Origin: an uncultured Lachnospiraceae bacterium
GTDB taxonomy: Bacteria > Bacillota > Clostridia > Lachnospirales > Lachnospiraceae
Reading direction: 5' to 3'
DNA length: 17,426 nt
Assembly (NCBI GenBank): GCA_910579325.1
Contig: CAJTTU010000070.1
Location: 1,034 to 18,459, forward strand
The stretch's first letter is position 1; every line of letters begins with the position of its first letter. A model generated the notes under the pieces. It had not been told where the DNA came from. It saw only the letters and a program-made list of their open reading frames with translations, and did no database searches. The position numbers were made by a program, and so were the translations under genes. This document shows, one piece after another, positions 6,516-14,975 of the stretch.

Positions 6516-6665
6516 TCTTTGCCTGCCTGCCTTTTTCCGAATTTTGCGGTGGAGCTTCTCCACCGCTTTTATTTCGTGAAGCACCGCCAGCACCAAAGCC
6601 AGCAGACATATAAAAAACTGAATAACCGCTACCGCTTTATCCTGTTCTTTTCTAAGCCACTCCAT
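6510..6665 (-). CDS. Small single-pass membrane protein, 51 residues
   Basis: The ORF starts at ATG 6665 with GAGGAG 6-7 bases upstream and ends at TGA 6512-6510. The protein begins MEWLRKEQDKAVAV, has one strongly hydrophobic helix (about residues 12-30) and ends with a very basic tail including HRKIRKKAGRQR. An N-terminal charged stretch, one helix and a positive C-terminus suggest a small inner-membrane protein, perhaps with its tail in the cytoplasm. It lies 67 bases downstream of the PAP2 gene on the same strand, so it is probably cotranscribed with it. I do not recognise a family; holin-like or transporter-regulating small proteins share this build, but nothing points to either. The strong SD and coherent topology argue against a chance ORF. 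The spoVB terminator hairpin lies within its codons 33-40. Confidence 0.6.
   Translation of the reverse strand: MEWLRKEQDKAVAVIQFFICLLALVLAVLHEIKAVEKLHRKIRKKAGRQRN
6546..6573 (+). terminator. Intrinsic terminator of spoVB
   Basis: GCGGTGGAG (6546-6554) and CTCCACCGC (6558-6566) form a perfect 9-bp GC-rich stem with a CTT loop, followed by TTTTATTT. It lies 47 bases after the spoVB stop and inside the coding region of the convergent small gene. The minus-strand side has no U tract, so it should act only on spoVB transcripts. Confidence 0.9.
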
Positions 6666-6732
6666 CTTAATCTCCTCAATCTATATGATTCATGTACTGT
6701 CTGATTCATATCAGGCAAACCCTGCAGGATAT

Positions 6733-7362
6733 TCAGGTCAAAACCCTCAAAGAATCCTTTACGGCGCAGAGCACACAGCCCCCGGTCAGCTTTGCCTGCC
6801 CAGCCAGCCAGGGCAGCTGTTCCAGTCTGGCCCGCGCCACCTGGATTCCCACACGCAGCGCCAGCAGATATGTAAGATAAGAAATTACAATGCCCGAAAC
6901 CGCTCCCACAAGCACGTCCGAAGGAAAATGGACCATCAGATGCACTCTGGAAACTGCGATCAGAAAGGCCAGTACCAGTGCCCAATGCTTAAATGGCATA
7001 TTTAAAAACCAGAGCATAGAAGCCGCTGCAAAGGAAGAAGCCGCATGCCCGGAAGGGAAGGAGGAGCCAAAAGGCGGAGCGATCCTCGTCCTGACAGTTT
7101 CCAGTATCTCATAGGGCCGTTTTCTGGTGAACATCGGCTTCACCACCAGATTAATCAGAAATGCCGTCAGAGAAAGGGCAGCCAGCGTCATCAGTCCTTC
7201 CAAGCGCCATCCCATCCCTATCATAATCAAACTGATCACAATCCACACCAGCCCTCCGTTTCCCATCCTGGTTGTCCAGAGCATTAGTTTATCCGCCGCC
7301 GGATGATTACTGCCGCTCAGCCTTAATATCATCCGTTTTTCCCACTGGTATAATTTTTGCAT
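6733..7362 (-). CDS. PAP2-family membrane phosphatase (undecaprenyl-diphosphatase-like)
   Basis: All three PAP2 phosphatase motifs are present: KPMFTRKRP (Lys75, Arg82, Pro83), FPSGH (His106, the acid/base residue) and SRVHLMVHFPSD (Arg139, His145 nucleophile, Asp149). Several membrane helices surround them, about 38-52, 58-73, 108-120, 127-140 and 150-170. Such enzymes remove a phosphate from membrane lipids such as undecaprenyl diphosphate, phosphatidic acid or phosphatidylglycerol phosphate; BcrC is the closest known type. I use the ATG at 7362 (209 residues) because AAAGGAG is 5 bases upstream; the ATG at 7380 has no SD. A roughly 35-residue cysteine-containing C-terminal tail follows the last helix and is not part of the core domain. 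It has a strong sigma-A promoter and is followed by the small membrane gene. The exact lipid substrate cannot be told from sequence. Confidence 0.9.
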   Translation of the reverse strand: MQKLYQWEKRMILRLSGSNHPAADKLMLWTTRMGNGGLVWIVISLIMIGMGWRLEGLMTLAALSLTAFLINLVVKPMFTRKRPYEILETVRTRIAPPFGSSFPSGHAASSFAAASMLWFLNMPFKHWALVLAFLIAVSRVHLMVHFPSDVLVGAVSGIVISYLTYLLALRVGIQVARARLEQLPWLAGQAKLTGGCVLCAVKDSLRVLT

Positions 7363-7392
7363 AGATACTCCTTTACGCATATTCTGTCATCC

Positions 7393-7421
7393 ATTATAAA
7401 CAGAATAGAGGAAAATATCAA
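7393..7421 (-). promoter_or_regulatory. Sigma-A promoter of the PAP2 gene
   Basis: TTGATA (7421-7416) and a consensus TATAAT (7398-7393) are separated by 17 bases on the minus strand, 31 bases before the ATG at 7362. The leader is short. Confidence 0.85.
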
Positions 7422-7447
7422 ACACAATTTTTTGATTATAAGAGTGA

Positions 7448-7475
7448 AATACCCTGCAGCAGGCATCAGGGTATT
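7448..7475 (-). terminator. Probable terminator after the giant surface-protein gene
   Basis: AATACCCTG and CAGGGTATT form a perfect 9-bp stem around a 10-base loop, 40 bases past the stop at 7516. The minus-strand tail, TCACTCTTATAAT, is only moderately U-rich, so termination may be incomplete and read into the PAP2 operon. Confidence 0.55.
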
Positions 7476-7515
7476 CCATCCTCGCGACAACCGTCAGACG
7501 CTCATATGATCGCAA

Positions 7516-10500
7516 TTATTCAGCCCGTTTCTCACGAGAATAAATACGCAGGATCACAATCAAGGCCATCAAAGCCCCGGCACAGAGAAACAGATAAAGA
7601 TATATCGTGTCCGTATCCCCTGTTTCAGGCGGCGCGCTTTTTAACGGTTCCTGTTCCGCCGGCTGTTTTTGTTCCGTCGGCTGCTTTTGCTCCACAACAG
7701 ACTGTTCCTCCTTCATTCTGTCTATCAGCGTGACTTTAACGGTGCCGGACTGCGGATTCACTCTGGCAGTTTTTTCACCAACCACAATTTCATACCCCTC
7801 CACCACTGTGGTCTGGCGTACCAGATAGCTTCCCGCTTCTAAACGTTCAATAAAATGGGAATTTTCAGAAGAAATCCACTGATCGACGACATGACCGTCC
7901 GGATAATACACGGTTACCTCATTTCCGGGAAGTAATTCTCGCATATTCTCGTCGATTACTTCTACCTCAAGGGCTTCCAATATATCCTCCCCGGGCATAA
8001 CAGACACATTAATCAGCACTTCATTTGTAGTAAGTTCCATATCGCCCGTATCCTTTTTGCCATCTGACATTGCAAACCTGATCTCTGTTCCATGCAGAGT
8101 TACAACCGCCTGATTAGGGATCTTTACATTGCTGTCCAAAACCGGCGTCCGGGCCGAAAACGTAACTTTTCCGGTATGGCGGGCAGGAACATTTTCAAGC
8201 TCCCAGGTAATCACGCCGTCCTTCCACACGCCGCCGTCGCTGATCCCCCCATCCTCCGGGTTCCCTACATCCTTCAGGCGTCCGTCCACCGCGTCCACAA
8301 TAGTGATGTCTCTTGATTCGTCAGTATAATTGGTATATGTGATCTCATAAATAACCGCCTGATCTCCATATACGGTAAGCCCGTCCACACTCCTGCCATC
8401 TGCACCGCATACGTCTTTTTCAGGGGGTACGATTGTTTTATTTTCTACCATATTTGTATCGATTTTCCCTGTGTCCGTGATCACCTCCGCCCTGTTGACC
8501 AGCTCCGTATAGACCATCGCTGCTTTTACCTGCACAGTACAGGTCACGACGGCAGAAGTCTCCCCGAACAATTCCATTGTGTAAATAACCGTATGCGTTT
8601 TTTCATCGTATACGCCGTTATGATCCGCACTGACAAATTCCACGCCCTCGGGAAGCGGGTCTTTGACGGTAAAGCTTTTTGTCTCCTTTGCCGGATTTTC
8701 AAAGCTGATCGAATATATCAGTTCAGAGCCGGCTTCTACAACGAAATCATTTATATCTTCGCCCTTTTGGTCCGTCACGGTTTTCACAGGATCTGGCATT
8801 ACAGGATTTTCAGTTTCATTGGTTTTCGTATCCTGGGGCTCATCGGGATCAGGAGGATCCGCAGGATTTCCGTCAGGTTTCACCACCGGGCGGTCCATGA
8901 CCTTTACAACAGCCTTGTTGGTGATTATATTATTTTTGCCTTCCTCCAGCACCAGCACCGTAAATTTAACCGTATCCGTCTTTCCGGCCTCCACGGTACG
9001 CTCAAATGTCACCAGACCGGTTTCTTCATCATAAACGCCGTCATCTTCAGCCGACACAAATCTTGTCCACTCCGGCACCCGATCCGTAACCGTAAAACGT
9101 TTCGTTTCACCGGCAGGATTTTTGTAGCTGATCTCAAAGACCAGTTCCTCCCCCGCATACACCGGATGGCCGTCGATATCATAACAGGTTTTCGCAGATA
9201 CTTTTTTCTCCGGATTCGGAATCACCGGATTGATTACCTCGTTCGTCTCAATTTTTCCGGGATTTTCCGGTTCTACAGGCACATCCGGCTGATCTTCAGA
9301 CCGGTCCTTTACGGTCACAAACGCGGTATTCCTGATCACCGTATCTTTCGCTTCTCCCCGTACCTTCACGGTAAAAGTCACCGTATCCGTCTCATGTCCG
9401 CCAATGGTCCTCACAAACGTTACCAGTCCTGTCCCCTCATCATAAGCGCCGTCTTCGCCCACAGATACAAAGGCTGTTTTATCCGGAACCATATCCGTAA
9501 TTTCAAAGGTTTTTTCTCCGTCTGCAGGATTTGTGTAAGTGACGGTATAAATCAGTCGATTGCCCTCATACGCCACGGACCGATCGATGCTCACGCCCGT
9601 TGGGGACAAAACGTCTTTCACCGGAGACGGCATTACCGGGTTTTCTACTTCATTCGTCTCTTTTTCATACGCAGCATCGGGATCATCAGGTTTTTCTGTT
9701 CTGACCGTCGCCCTGTTGCGGCAAATTTCTCCTTTCGCAGTCTCTTTCACCCTCACTCTGACTGACACGGACAGCTGCGCTTTTGACGCCGCATCCGCAG
9801 TCCAGATCACCGTTCTTCCGTCTTCCTTAAGCACGCCGCCGTCCAGAAGCTCCACAACCTCAACCTGCTCCGGCAATCTGTCAGTCACGGTATACTTCCG
9901 GCTCTCATCCGAGTCATTCACATAAGTAACCGTATAGGTAAGAACCTCACCTGCATATACCACATCGCCATCCACATTGCGTCCGTCACTGTCATATACG
10001 CTCTTTTCGGGGTCTCCCATCGGCAGATTTTCCGTCTCCGGCGTAGGCTTCGGTTTTTTGTTCAGGTCCACCTTCGCGGTATTTCGCACATAGATATCCT
10101 TTCCATCTTCCAGAACCCTCGCCTGAAATGACACTGTTTGAAGCGCATGCGCTTTTGCCTCCAAAGTCCAGGTAACGGTACGGTTTAACACATCGTATGT
10201 TCCGCCGTTGTCAGCTTCCACAAATGTAAGGCCCTGGGGCAGTATGTCGGTAACAGTGGCAGTTTCATCCTCATCGCCGGCATTTTGAAATGTGATGGTA
10301 TAAACAATCACCTCACCCAGAGATACGGATGTCTTATTGATGTCCTTTCCCTCCATATCAAATACCTCTTTTAACGGATTAAACCGTACAATGTTCTCTA
10401 CCTGATTGGATGGAATCTCCCACAGCTTTTCCGGCGCTCCCAGCTCTGCAGCATCCACAAATTCCACGGCCTGATTAATGATATGCTTTGTCTCCGCGGT

Positions 10501-13500
10501 CTTCTTCACCTTTACATGGAAGGAAAATGTATCGGACGATGCCAGAGCGCCCGCATACTGATAGGCTACGATCGGCGTATCCAGATTGAACTTATCCGGC
10601 ACCCGGGCATAACCATTCTCTTTCGCTTTTTCATTATAAACATCCCGTTCCGCCTGGGTTTTAATCACAGTTATTTCGTCGTCACCGGAAATATACTCCA
10701 CCTCCGCAGGCACCTGATCGAATACGGTAAGCCTGCGATCCCGGTCAGACTGCTGTCCCAGCTCTATCACATACTCCAAAATATCGCCGGTATCCACAAA
10801 ACCGCCGTCGATATCCTTTCCTTCACTGTCAAGAACATCCTTGTGAATATGCAGCAACAGCGTATTTACAAAATCCCATTCGCTCTGTTCCACATCGTAG
10901 GGAGACACGCCCTGCTGCACCACTTTATACTCATGGCCATATTCCAGATGATCGAATGAGAAAACGACGTGATCTTCCTCTGTCGTCAGAATCAGCGTAT
11001 CCGCCGGTACGCCGTCCCGATACAGTTCGATCACATCTGTTTTCGGGCGCAGTCCGTATGCGTCGTCATTGTCCACCCAGGTCACGGAACCGCTTTTGGA
11101 GTAAAAGGCATTTACCGGAATATCATAGGTAGCGCCCAGATTTCCCGCACGGTCCACCGCAGCCACATGCAGATAAACCGTCCGGTCTGACACAGGAATT
11201 CCGGACGCCGTCGGAGACACCGTATAAACATGCTTCTTCGTCGCTTCCCCCGCCGGATTTTCATCCGCATAATAATAGTATCCTGCCACATCGCTTACAA
11301 TATAATCCGTCGTGATATCGGAATCGCCTAAAACGTTTCCTTCCGTATTGCCGTCCGTAATCTCACAGGCAGTCACTTTATGACGGTAAACCGTACCGTT
11401 ATCCCGAGGCGCCGACCAGGTAATCTCTGCTGTATTCGTCTCATGATCCGTATAGACCACTTTGCCATTATAAGGCTGATTCGGCGCCGCTCTGTCAGGG
11501 GTCGGCGTTAAATAGTTCTTCTGCTGATACACGGAATAGCTGACCTCCGGCCGGATCATCGCATATCCGTGAAAACCTCCGTTATATGTGCTGTTATTCT
11601 TTCCGTTGTCAGTTCTGCTGCCCCGTTCTTCCACCATTGAAAAATATGCGGCGTCATAGCCGTTGTAACCGCCCCGGCCGCCATCGCCGCCTCCCCATTT
11701 GGGCTTTTCATTTATACCAAAAGCGCCTCCACGCGCATAACCCGCTCCGCCTCCTCCGGCGTCATTCCGGTCATCTCCCAGCGTACTTTCATAACTTGTC
11801 CTTCCCTCTCCCTGCCACGAGGAGGTCACATGGGAAAACGCAACTGTGCTTGCCCTCGCGCCATGTCCTCTGTGGCCATTGGTGGCGCCTCCTCCTCCGG
11901 CTGCAGCCGCTACAAGCCTGCCATTCACGCAGATATCGGTTCGGCCTCCCCCGGAGCCGGACCAGACACATGACCCTCCTCCGTTCCAGCCTCCGTTTAC
12001 CACCAGCGTACCTGCATTTGTCTCTGTGGAGTTCCGACCGCCGCCGCCCACATTCACCGTTACTTCATCGCCCTTTTTCAGTTTCAGGTACCCGTAAACA
12101 TAACCGCCATAACCGCCGATTGAGGAGCCGTCGCTGCCGCCCTGGGCGCCATGCAGTTTTACATAATAGAGTCCATCCGCCGGGGCAGTGTAGCGCTGCG
12201 AAGACCCTGTATAATAAAACTCCGTCGCAGGAACTGTCAGCTGTATGTAATCAGAAAGCGTCAGCTGATTCCAGTCCCCGCCGTCCACACTCTGGTGTAC
12301 ATAATAGGTCTTTTTATTATTATTTCCCGCTTCATCCCAGTTCAGCAGCGCATGATTATTATAAGTATAATCCATGAATTCGGGCGCCCCGGTCTTTTTC
12401 GTCGAAATCAGATCGATATCGCTGTAGATCAGCGGGATCAGAACCGTATCCTCCTCGCCAAAGGTATAGCGCATGCTCTTCGCCTCAATCTTCCCGTCGC
12501 CCGATATCACATTAAATCCGATTACCTTATTTCCTTCCTCCGCCGCCTTAACATCAGAAAGATCGATCGTACTTCCGGTCTCTCCCGTAATCTCCACGAC
12601 GCCTCCCCCGGAACGATATACCGCATCATTTCCCAAATTCAGCGTCACGGTGCTCTGAATCTTCCCCAGATAATTAATCGCCGCTTCTCCGTTTCCAAGA
12701 ATCAGCTCGGTCTGATCTCCGCTGGCAAGCCACTCCGCTCTGGTATAGGAGCTGTGCCTTTTGTCATTCAGCGCGTAAATTTTACTTCCGGGAGAAAAAT
12801 TGATATAACCGGTTCCCCCTGTTCCTCCAAAAGAAGATTTTGTATCTTTCTCAACGATTCCGTAAAAATTCGAGCTGAAACCGCCGTATACGCCTCCTCC
12901 TCCGGCGCCGCCGGCATATACGGAACCTTTGATCACAGTCGCTTTCAGAGAAGCCTGGCCTTTCCCGAATCCATAATGCCGTTCTTTTGACGCGCCATAT
13001 ACGGCCACCGCAGGATCTTCCACAATTCTCGCCCGGAGATCAGACAGCGTTTCTCCGCCGCCAAGGCCGGACATGGCCGCCTTCTGATTCTGGGACAGAT
13101 TCTGATCCTTCATCGCCGGCTGTCCTCCCGCTCCGCCGGCCACGGCAATCAGACTGTCCATATCGTTCTCATAATTGGTCAGCGTACCGTCCCCGATTAA
13201 TTTCGACGCAAACGAAGTGGCGCCTCCTCCGGAACCGGCATGATAAAACCCTGCGCCGCCTCCATTCCATCCGCCGGGCGCCAGACCGTAAGCCGTTGAT
13301 TTTGCTCCGGCGCCTCCCACCGCGATATAAAGCGTATCTCCTTTATGCAGATTCACATAAGCCAGAGAATACCCGCCATAGCCCATGGAACAGATCATTG
13401 CGTCGCTGCGGTCGTAAGAAGAACCGTCGGGCCCGGCAAATCCGCCTCCAATTCCTTCCAGAGAATACAGACCGTCCTGAGGGGCAACCCACTCCACCGT

Positions 13501-14421
13501 TTTTCCCGTATAGGGAAAATACTGGCTGCCGGGAGCTCCGTTGGATTTTAAATAAGGTTTGTCCGCCCGGTAATTATCATTTGTGCCATAGGTGGTACGG
13601 CCAATGATATAAGGAGAAAAAGAATCCGTCGCAAATATCAGCTCATCCCCGCTCATATCGGAATCCAGCTTCTCAAAAGCAGCTTTTTCCTCGTCCGTCA
13701 CATGGTAAACCTCATAAACGTCGTTTCCGGCAAGGCCCGACAGATTATCCTCCGGATTCATGCTGTTTTCCAGCTTAACCTGAACCATCTGTCCGGGCTT
13801 TACCGCCTTTCCTGTTCCATCCAGAATAGCGATATCGTAACCTGACAGACAGTCAAAAGCTTTATGACCCTGCTCCTCCACCTCCTGCTCATAAATACCC
13901 GCGGCATATACTGCCAGAGTTTCCGAATCCAGTTCGGAAACTCTGACTGAACAGCCCTCCGGGAGCATATCTTTTGGTCCGGTAACTGTCACCTTCATGC
14001 CGCGATATACGGCGGAAAGAACAACCACTGACTCCTCCTCTGCCGCATTGCCGCTTACCGTATCCGGCGGAGCATCGTTGATTCCACCGTTATCCTGTTC
14101 TTCTATTGTATGGCCCGCCCGGGTTTCATCCGTATTTTCTTTTTCACAATCCATCTGTTCTTCACTTTTCTCTTCCGCTTCTTCCCTGTTCTCCTCGGTT
14201 GTTTCCTGATCTGTGTCACCTGTAATCTCATTTTCAGATACGGCAGCATAATCCTGATCTTTTTTATCCTCTTGAATCTCTGCATCCGTCCCTGTCTCCA
14301 CATCCCGCAAATGCACTGTCTCTGTCAAAACGGCAGCGTCCGCCAGCGCCGGGCTGACCGTCATTAAAACGGCGGCGGCGGCCAGCAGCAGTGCCACGCT
14401 TCTTTTTACTATATTACCCAT
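7516..14421 (-). CDS. Giant sortase-type surface protein: two glycine-rich domains, seven DUF11 repeats
   Basis: 2301 residues. Signal peptide 1-27 (cut after ALA); acidic low-complexity stretch about 38-115; beta domain common in Lachnospiraceae surface proteins about 130-275; glycine-rich domain 1 about 300-585 (GGWNGGGAG, GSGGGATSF); beta linker about 585-735; glycine-rich domain 2 about 735-955 (GGWNGGGSC, GSGGGRTD); FN3-like about 960-1105; Cna_B-like about 1108-1185; seven DUF11 repeats about 1190-2130; second Cna_B-like about 2135-2235; Glu/Gln/Pro linker with EQKQP repeats; PPETG at 2264-2268, a helix about 2273-2293 and a basic tail SREKRAE. It is exported, cut by a sortase and held in the cell wall as a long stalk, probably an adhesin or matrix-binding protein. 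Ligand and sortase are unknown. The ATG at 14421 has AAAGGAAAA upstream. It is monocistronic with a long leader. Confidence 0.93.
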   Translation of the reverse strand: MGNIVKRSVALLLAAAAVLMTVSPALADAAVLTETVHLRDVETGTDAEIQEDKKDQDYAAVSENEITGDTDQETTEENREEAEEKSEEQMDCEKENTDETRAGHTIEEQDNGGINDAPPDTVSGNAAEEESVVVLSAVYRGMKVTVTGPKDMLPEGCSVRVSELDSETLAVYAAGIYEQEVEEQGHKAFDCLSGYDIAILDGTGKAVKPGQMVQVKLENSMNPEDNLSGLAGNDVYEVYHVTDEEKAAFEKLDSDMSGDELIFATDSFSPYIIGRTTYGTNDNYRADKPYLKSNGAPGSQYFPYTGKTVEWVAPQDGLYSLEGIGGGFAGPDGSSYDRSDAMICSMGYGGYSLAYVNLHKGDTLYIAVGGAGAKSTAYGLAPGGWNGGGAGFYHAGSGGGATSFASKLIGDGTLTNYENDMDSLIAVAGGAGGQPAMKDQNLSQNQKAAMSGLGGGETLSDLRARIVEDPAVAVYGASKERHYGFGKGQASLKATVIKGSVYAGGAGGGGVYGGFSSNFYGIVEKDTKSSFGGTGGTGYINFSPGSKIYALNDKRHSSYTRAEWLASGDQTELILGNGEAAINYLGKIQSTVTLNLGNDAVYRSGGGVVEITGETGSTIDLSDVKAAEEGNKVIGFNVISGDGKIEAKSMRYTFGEEDTVLIPLIYSDIDLISTKKTGAPEFMDYTYNNHALLNWDEAGNNNKKTYYVHQSVDGGDWNQLTLSDYIQLTVPATEFYYTGSSQRYTAPADGLYYVKLHGAQGGSDGSSIGGYGGYVYGYLKLKKGDEVTVNVGGGGRNSTETNAGTLVVNGGWNGGGSCVWSGSGGGRTDICVNGRLVAAAAGGGGATNGHRGHGARASTVAFSHVTSSWQGEGRTSYESTLGDDRNDAGGGGAGYARGGAFGINEKPKWGGGDGGRGGYNGYDAAYFSMVEERGSRTDNGKNNSTYNGGFHGYAMIRPEVSYSVYQQKNYLTPTPDRAAPNQPYNGKVVYTDHETNTAEITWSAPRDNGTVYRHKVTACEITDGNTEGNVLGDSDITTDYIVSDVAGYYYYADENPAGEATKKHVYTVSPTASGIPVSDRTVYLHVAAVDRAGNLGATYDIPVNAFYSKSGSVTWVDNDDAYGLRPKTDVIELYRDGVPADTLILTTEEDHVVFSFDHLEYGHEYKVVQQGVSPYDVEQSEWDFVNTLLLHIHKDVLDSEGKDIDGGFVDTGDILEYVIELGQQSDRDRRLTVFDQVPAEVEYISGDDEITVIKTQAERDVYNEKAKENGYARVPDKFNLDTPIVAYQYAGALASSDTFSFHVKVKKTAETKHIINQAVEFVDAAELGAPEKLWEIPSNQVENIVRFNPLKEVFDMEGKDINKTSVSLGEVIVYTITFQNAGDEDETATVTDILPQGLTFVEADNGGTYDVLNRTVTWTLEAKAHALQTVSFQARVLEDGKDIYVRNTAKVDLNKKPKPTPETENLPMGDPEKSVYDSDGRNVDGDVVYAGEVLTYTVTYVNDSDESRKYTVTDRLPEQVEVVELLDGGVLKEDGRTVIWTADAASKAQLSVSVRVRVKETAKGEICRNRATVRTEKPDDPDAAYEKETNEVENPVMPSPVKDVLSPTGVSIDRSVAYEGNRLIYTVTYTNPADGEKTFEITDMVPDKTAFVSVGEDGAYDEGTGLVTFVRTIGGHETDTVTFTVKVRGEAKDTVIRNTAFVTVKDRSEDQPDVPVEPENPGKIETNEVINPVIPNPEKKVSAKTCYDIDGHPVYAGEELVFEISYKNPAGETKRFTVTDRVPEWTRFVSAEDDGVYDEETGLVTFERTVEAGKTDTVKFTVLVLEEGKNNIITNKAVVKVMDRPVVKPDGNPADPPDPDEPQDTKTNETENPVMPDPVKTVTDQKGEDINDFVVEAGSELIYSISFENPAKETKSFTVKDPLPEGVEFVSADHNGVYDEKTHTVIYTMELFGETSAVVTCTVQVKAAMVYTELVNRAEVITDTGKIDTNMVENKTIVPPEKDVCGADGRSVDGLTVYGDQAVIYEITYTNYTDESRDITIVDAVDGRLKDVGNPEDGGISDGGVWKDGVITWELENVPARHTGKVTFSARTPVLDSNVKIPNQAVVTLHGTEIRFAMSDGKKDTGDMELTTNEVLINVSVMPGEDILEALEVEVIDENMRELLPGNEVTVYYPDGHVVDQWISSENSHFIERLEAGSYLVRQTTVVEGYEIVVGEKTARVNPQSGTVKVTLIDRMKEEQSVVEQKQPTEQKQPAEQEPLKSAPPETGDTDTIYLYLFLCAGALMALIVILRIYSREKRAE
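8035..10854 (-). repeat. Seven tandem DUF11 modules within the surface protein
   Basis: Each module opens with Lys-Asp/Glu/Lys-Val, then a DxxGxxID-like turn, (V/A)(Y/D)xGxxLxYxI, a TVTDxLP segment and a VYDExTxxVxF segment. The Lys of the opening motif falls at residues 1194, 1351, 1473, 1602, 1740, 1880 and 2002, so the period is 122-157 residues. Modules 3 to 7 are joined by related linkers such as ETNEVENPVMPSPVKD and KTNETENPVMPDPVKT. They probably form a rod that pushes the N-terminal domains away from the cell. Confidence 0.85.
11560..13530 (-). repeat. Two glycine-rich (ALK-type) domains within the surface protein
   Basis: Residues about 300-585 and 735-955 share the order YT(G/A)xxxxxxAPxDGLY, GxxGGxGGY, KGDxxxxxVGGxG, GGWNGGG and GSGGG(A/R)T, then an AGGxGG-type block. 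This is the bacterial glycine-rich family related to the glycine-rich region of animal ALK/LTK receptors. The first copy carries an insertion of about 70 residues. Runs of glycine suggest packed polyglycine-II helices. Confidence 0.75.
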
Positions 14422-14847
14422 CTAAATTTTCCTTTCATTTATGAATCCGGCCAGACACGTCGCAGACGCTTTTGACCGGATATTCCGGAATAAGAATCCT
14501 GCGCGGCAGGCGCGCAGTCTTACCGGAAGACTAATCTTACTTTACAGGAAACACGCGACTTTTAACGACGCGCTGTTCCGCTTCCTGCGAGAACCCGCTC
14601 CCTCCAGGGGCCGGCCCGTATAAATCCCTGTATCATCCCTGTTTTCATAAACTGTTCCCGGATAATCCTTACTGTGAAATGTGATCAGAATCTGCTGATA
14701 GAATGGTAAAAATGCATATGTGAAAAAGTTCTGTCGAATATCTTTGTTCTCAAATTAAATCAGGAATTTTTAACCCGAATATAATGTCAAAAATGTAAGA
14801 AAAATTGACAAAAGAACTGAAACTGAAAAAGATCATAGATTTTTGTC
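14422..14847 (-). promoter_or_regulatory. Long structured 5' leader of the surface-protein gene
   Basis: From the promoter at 14854-14882 the transcript would run about 425 bases before the ATG. Strong stems are a 43-base hairpin at 14545-14587 (CAGGAA with TTCCTG, inner CGCG with CGCG), GTCTT-loop-AAGAC at 14517-14531 and CTGCGCG-loop-CGCGCAG at 14499-14517. ATCCGG/CCGGAT can pair nearer the start codon. I see no c-di-GMP type I core and no convincing U tract. A 28-codon ORF lies within it but has a poor SD. Confidence 0.45.
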
Positions 14848-14853
14848 CGTTTA

Positions 14854-14882
14854 AATATACCATATATTTACATATATGTCAA
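14854..14882 (-). promoter_or_regulatory. Sigma-A promoter of the surface-protein gene
   Basis: TTGACA (14882-14877) and TATATT (14859-14854) are 17 bases apart on the minus strand, in an AT-rich segment with repeated ATATGTAAA. It lies just downstream of the degV terminator, so this gene is a separate unit. Confidence 0.75.
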
Positions 14883-14933
14883 ATGTTTTTACATATTTTT
14901 CTATTTTTATTTTCCTGCGAAAGCAATATAATA

Positions 14934-14963
14934 CGAAAAAGGGACCATCCCTGACAGTCCCTT
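14934..14963 (-). terminator. Intrinsic terminator of the marR-degV operon
   Basis: On the minus strand AAGGGAC and GTCCCTT form a 7-bp stem around an 11-base loop, followed by TTTTTCG. It starts 12 bases after the degV stop. Confidence 0.85.
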
Positions 14964-14975
14964 ATCTCACACCGA

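Noticed and set aside
8593..9765. 390-codon plus-strand ORF opposite the DUF11 region
   Set aside because: It is the antisense shadow of the surface-protein gene: Arg/His/Phe/Ile-rich composition, no family motif and no SD.
11586..12377. 263-codon plus-strand ORF opposite the glycine-rich domains
   Set aside because: Composition (Arg, His, Pro, Ser) is what the complement of glycine codons gives; no motif.
14441..14623. 60-codon plus-strand ORF in the adhesin leader
   Set aside because: No SD and it lies opposite stable hairpins; unlikely to be translated.
14570..14650. 28-codon minus-strand ORF in the leader (begins MKTGMIQGFIRAG)
   Set aside because: Only a weak GGGA precedes it, and there is no leader-peptide codon run or downstream attenuator.
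14422..14850. c-di-GMP riboswitch ahead of the adhesin
   Set aside because: I looked for the type I core (GGGCAAACC and CGCAAAGC) and found neither; type II could not be recognised by eye.
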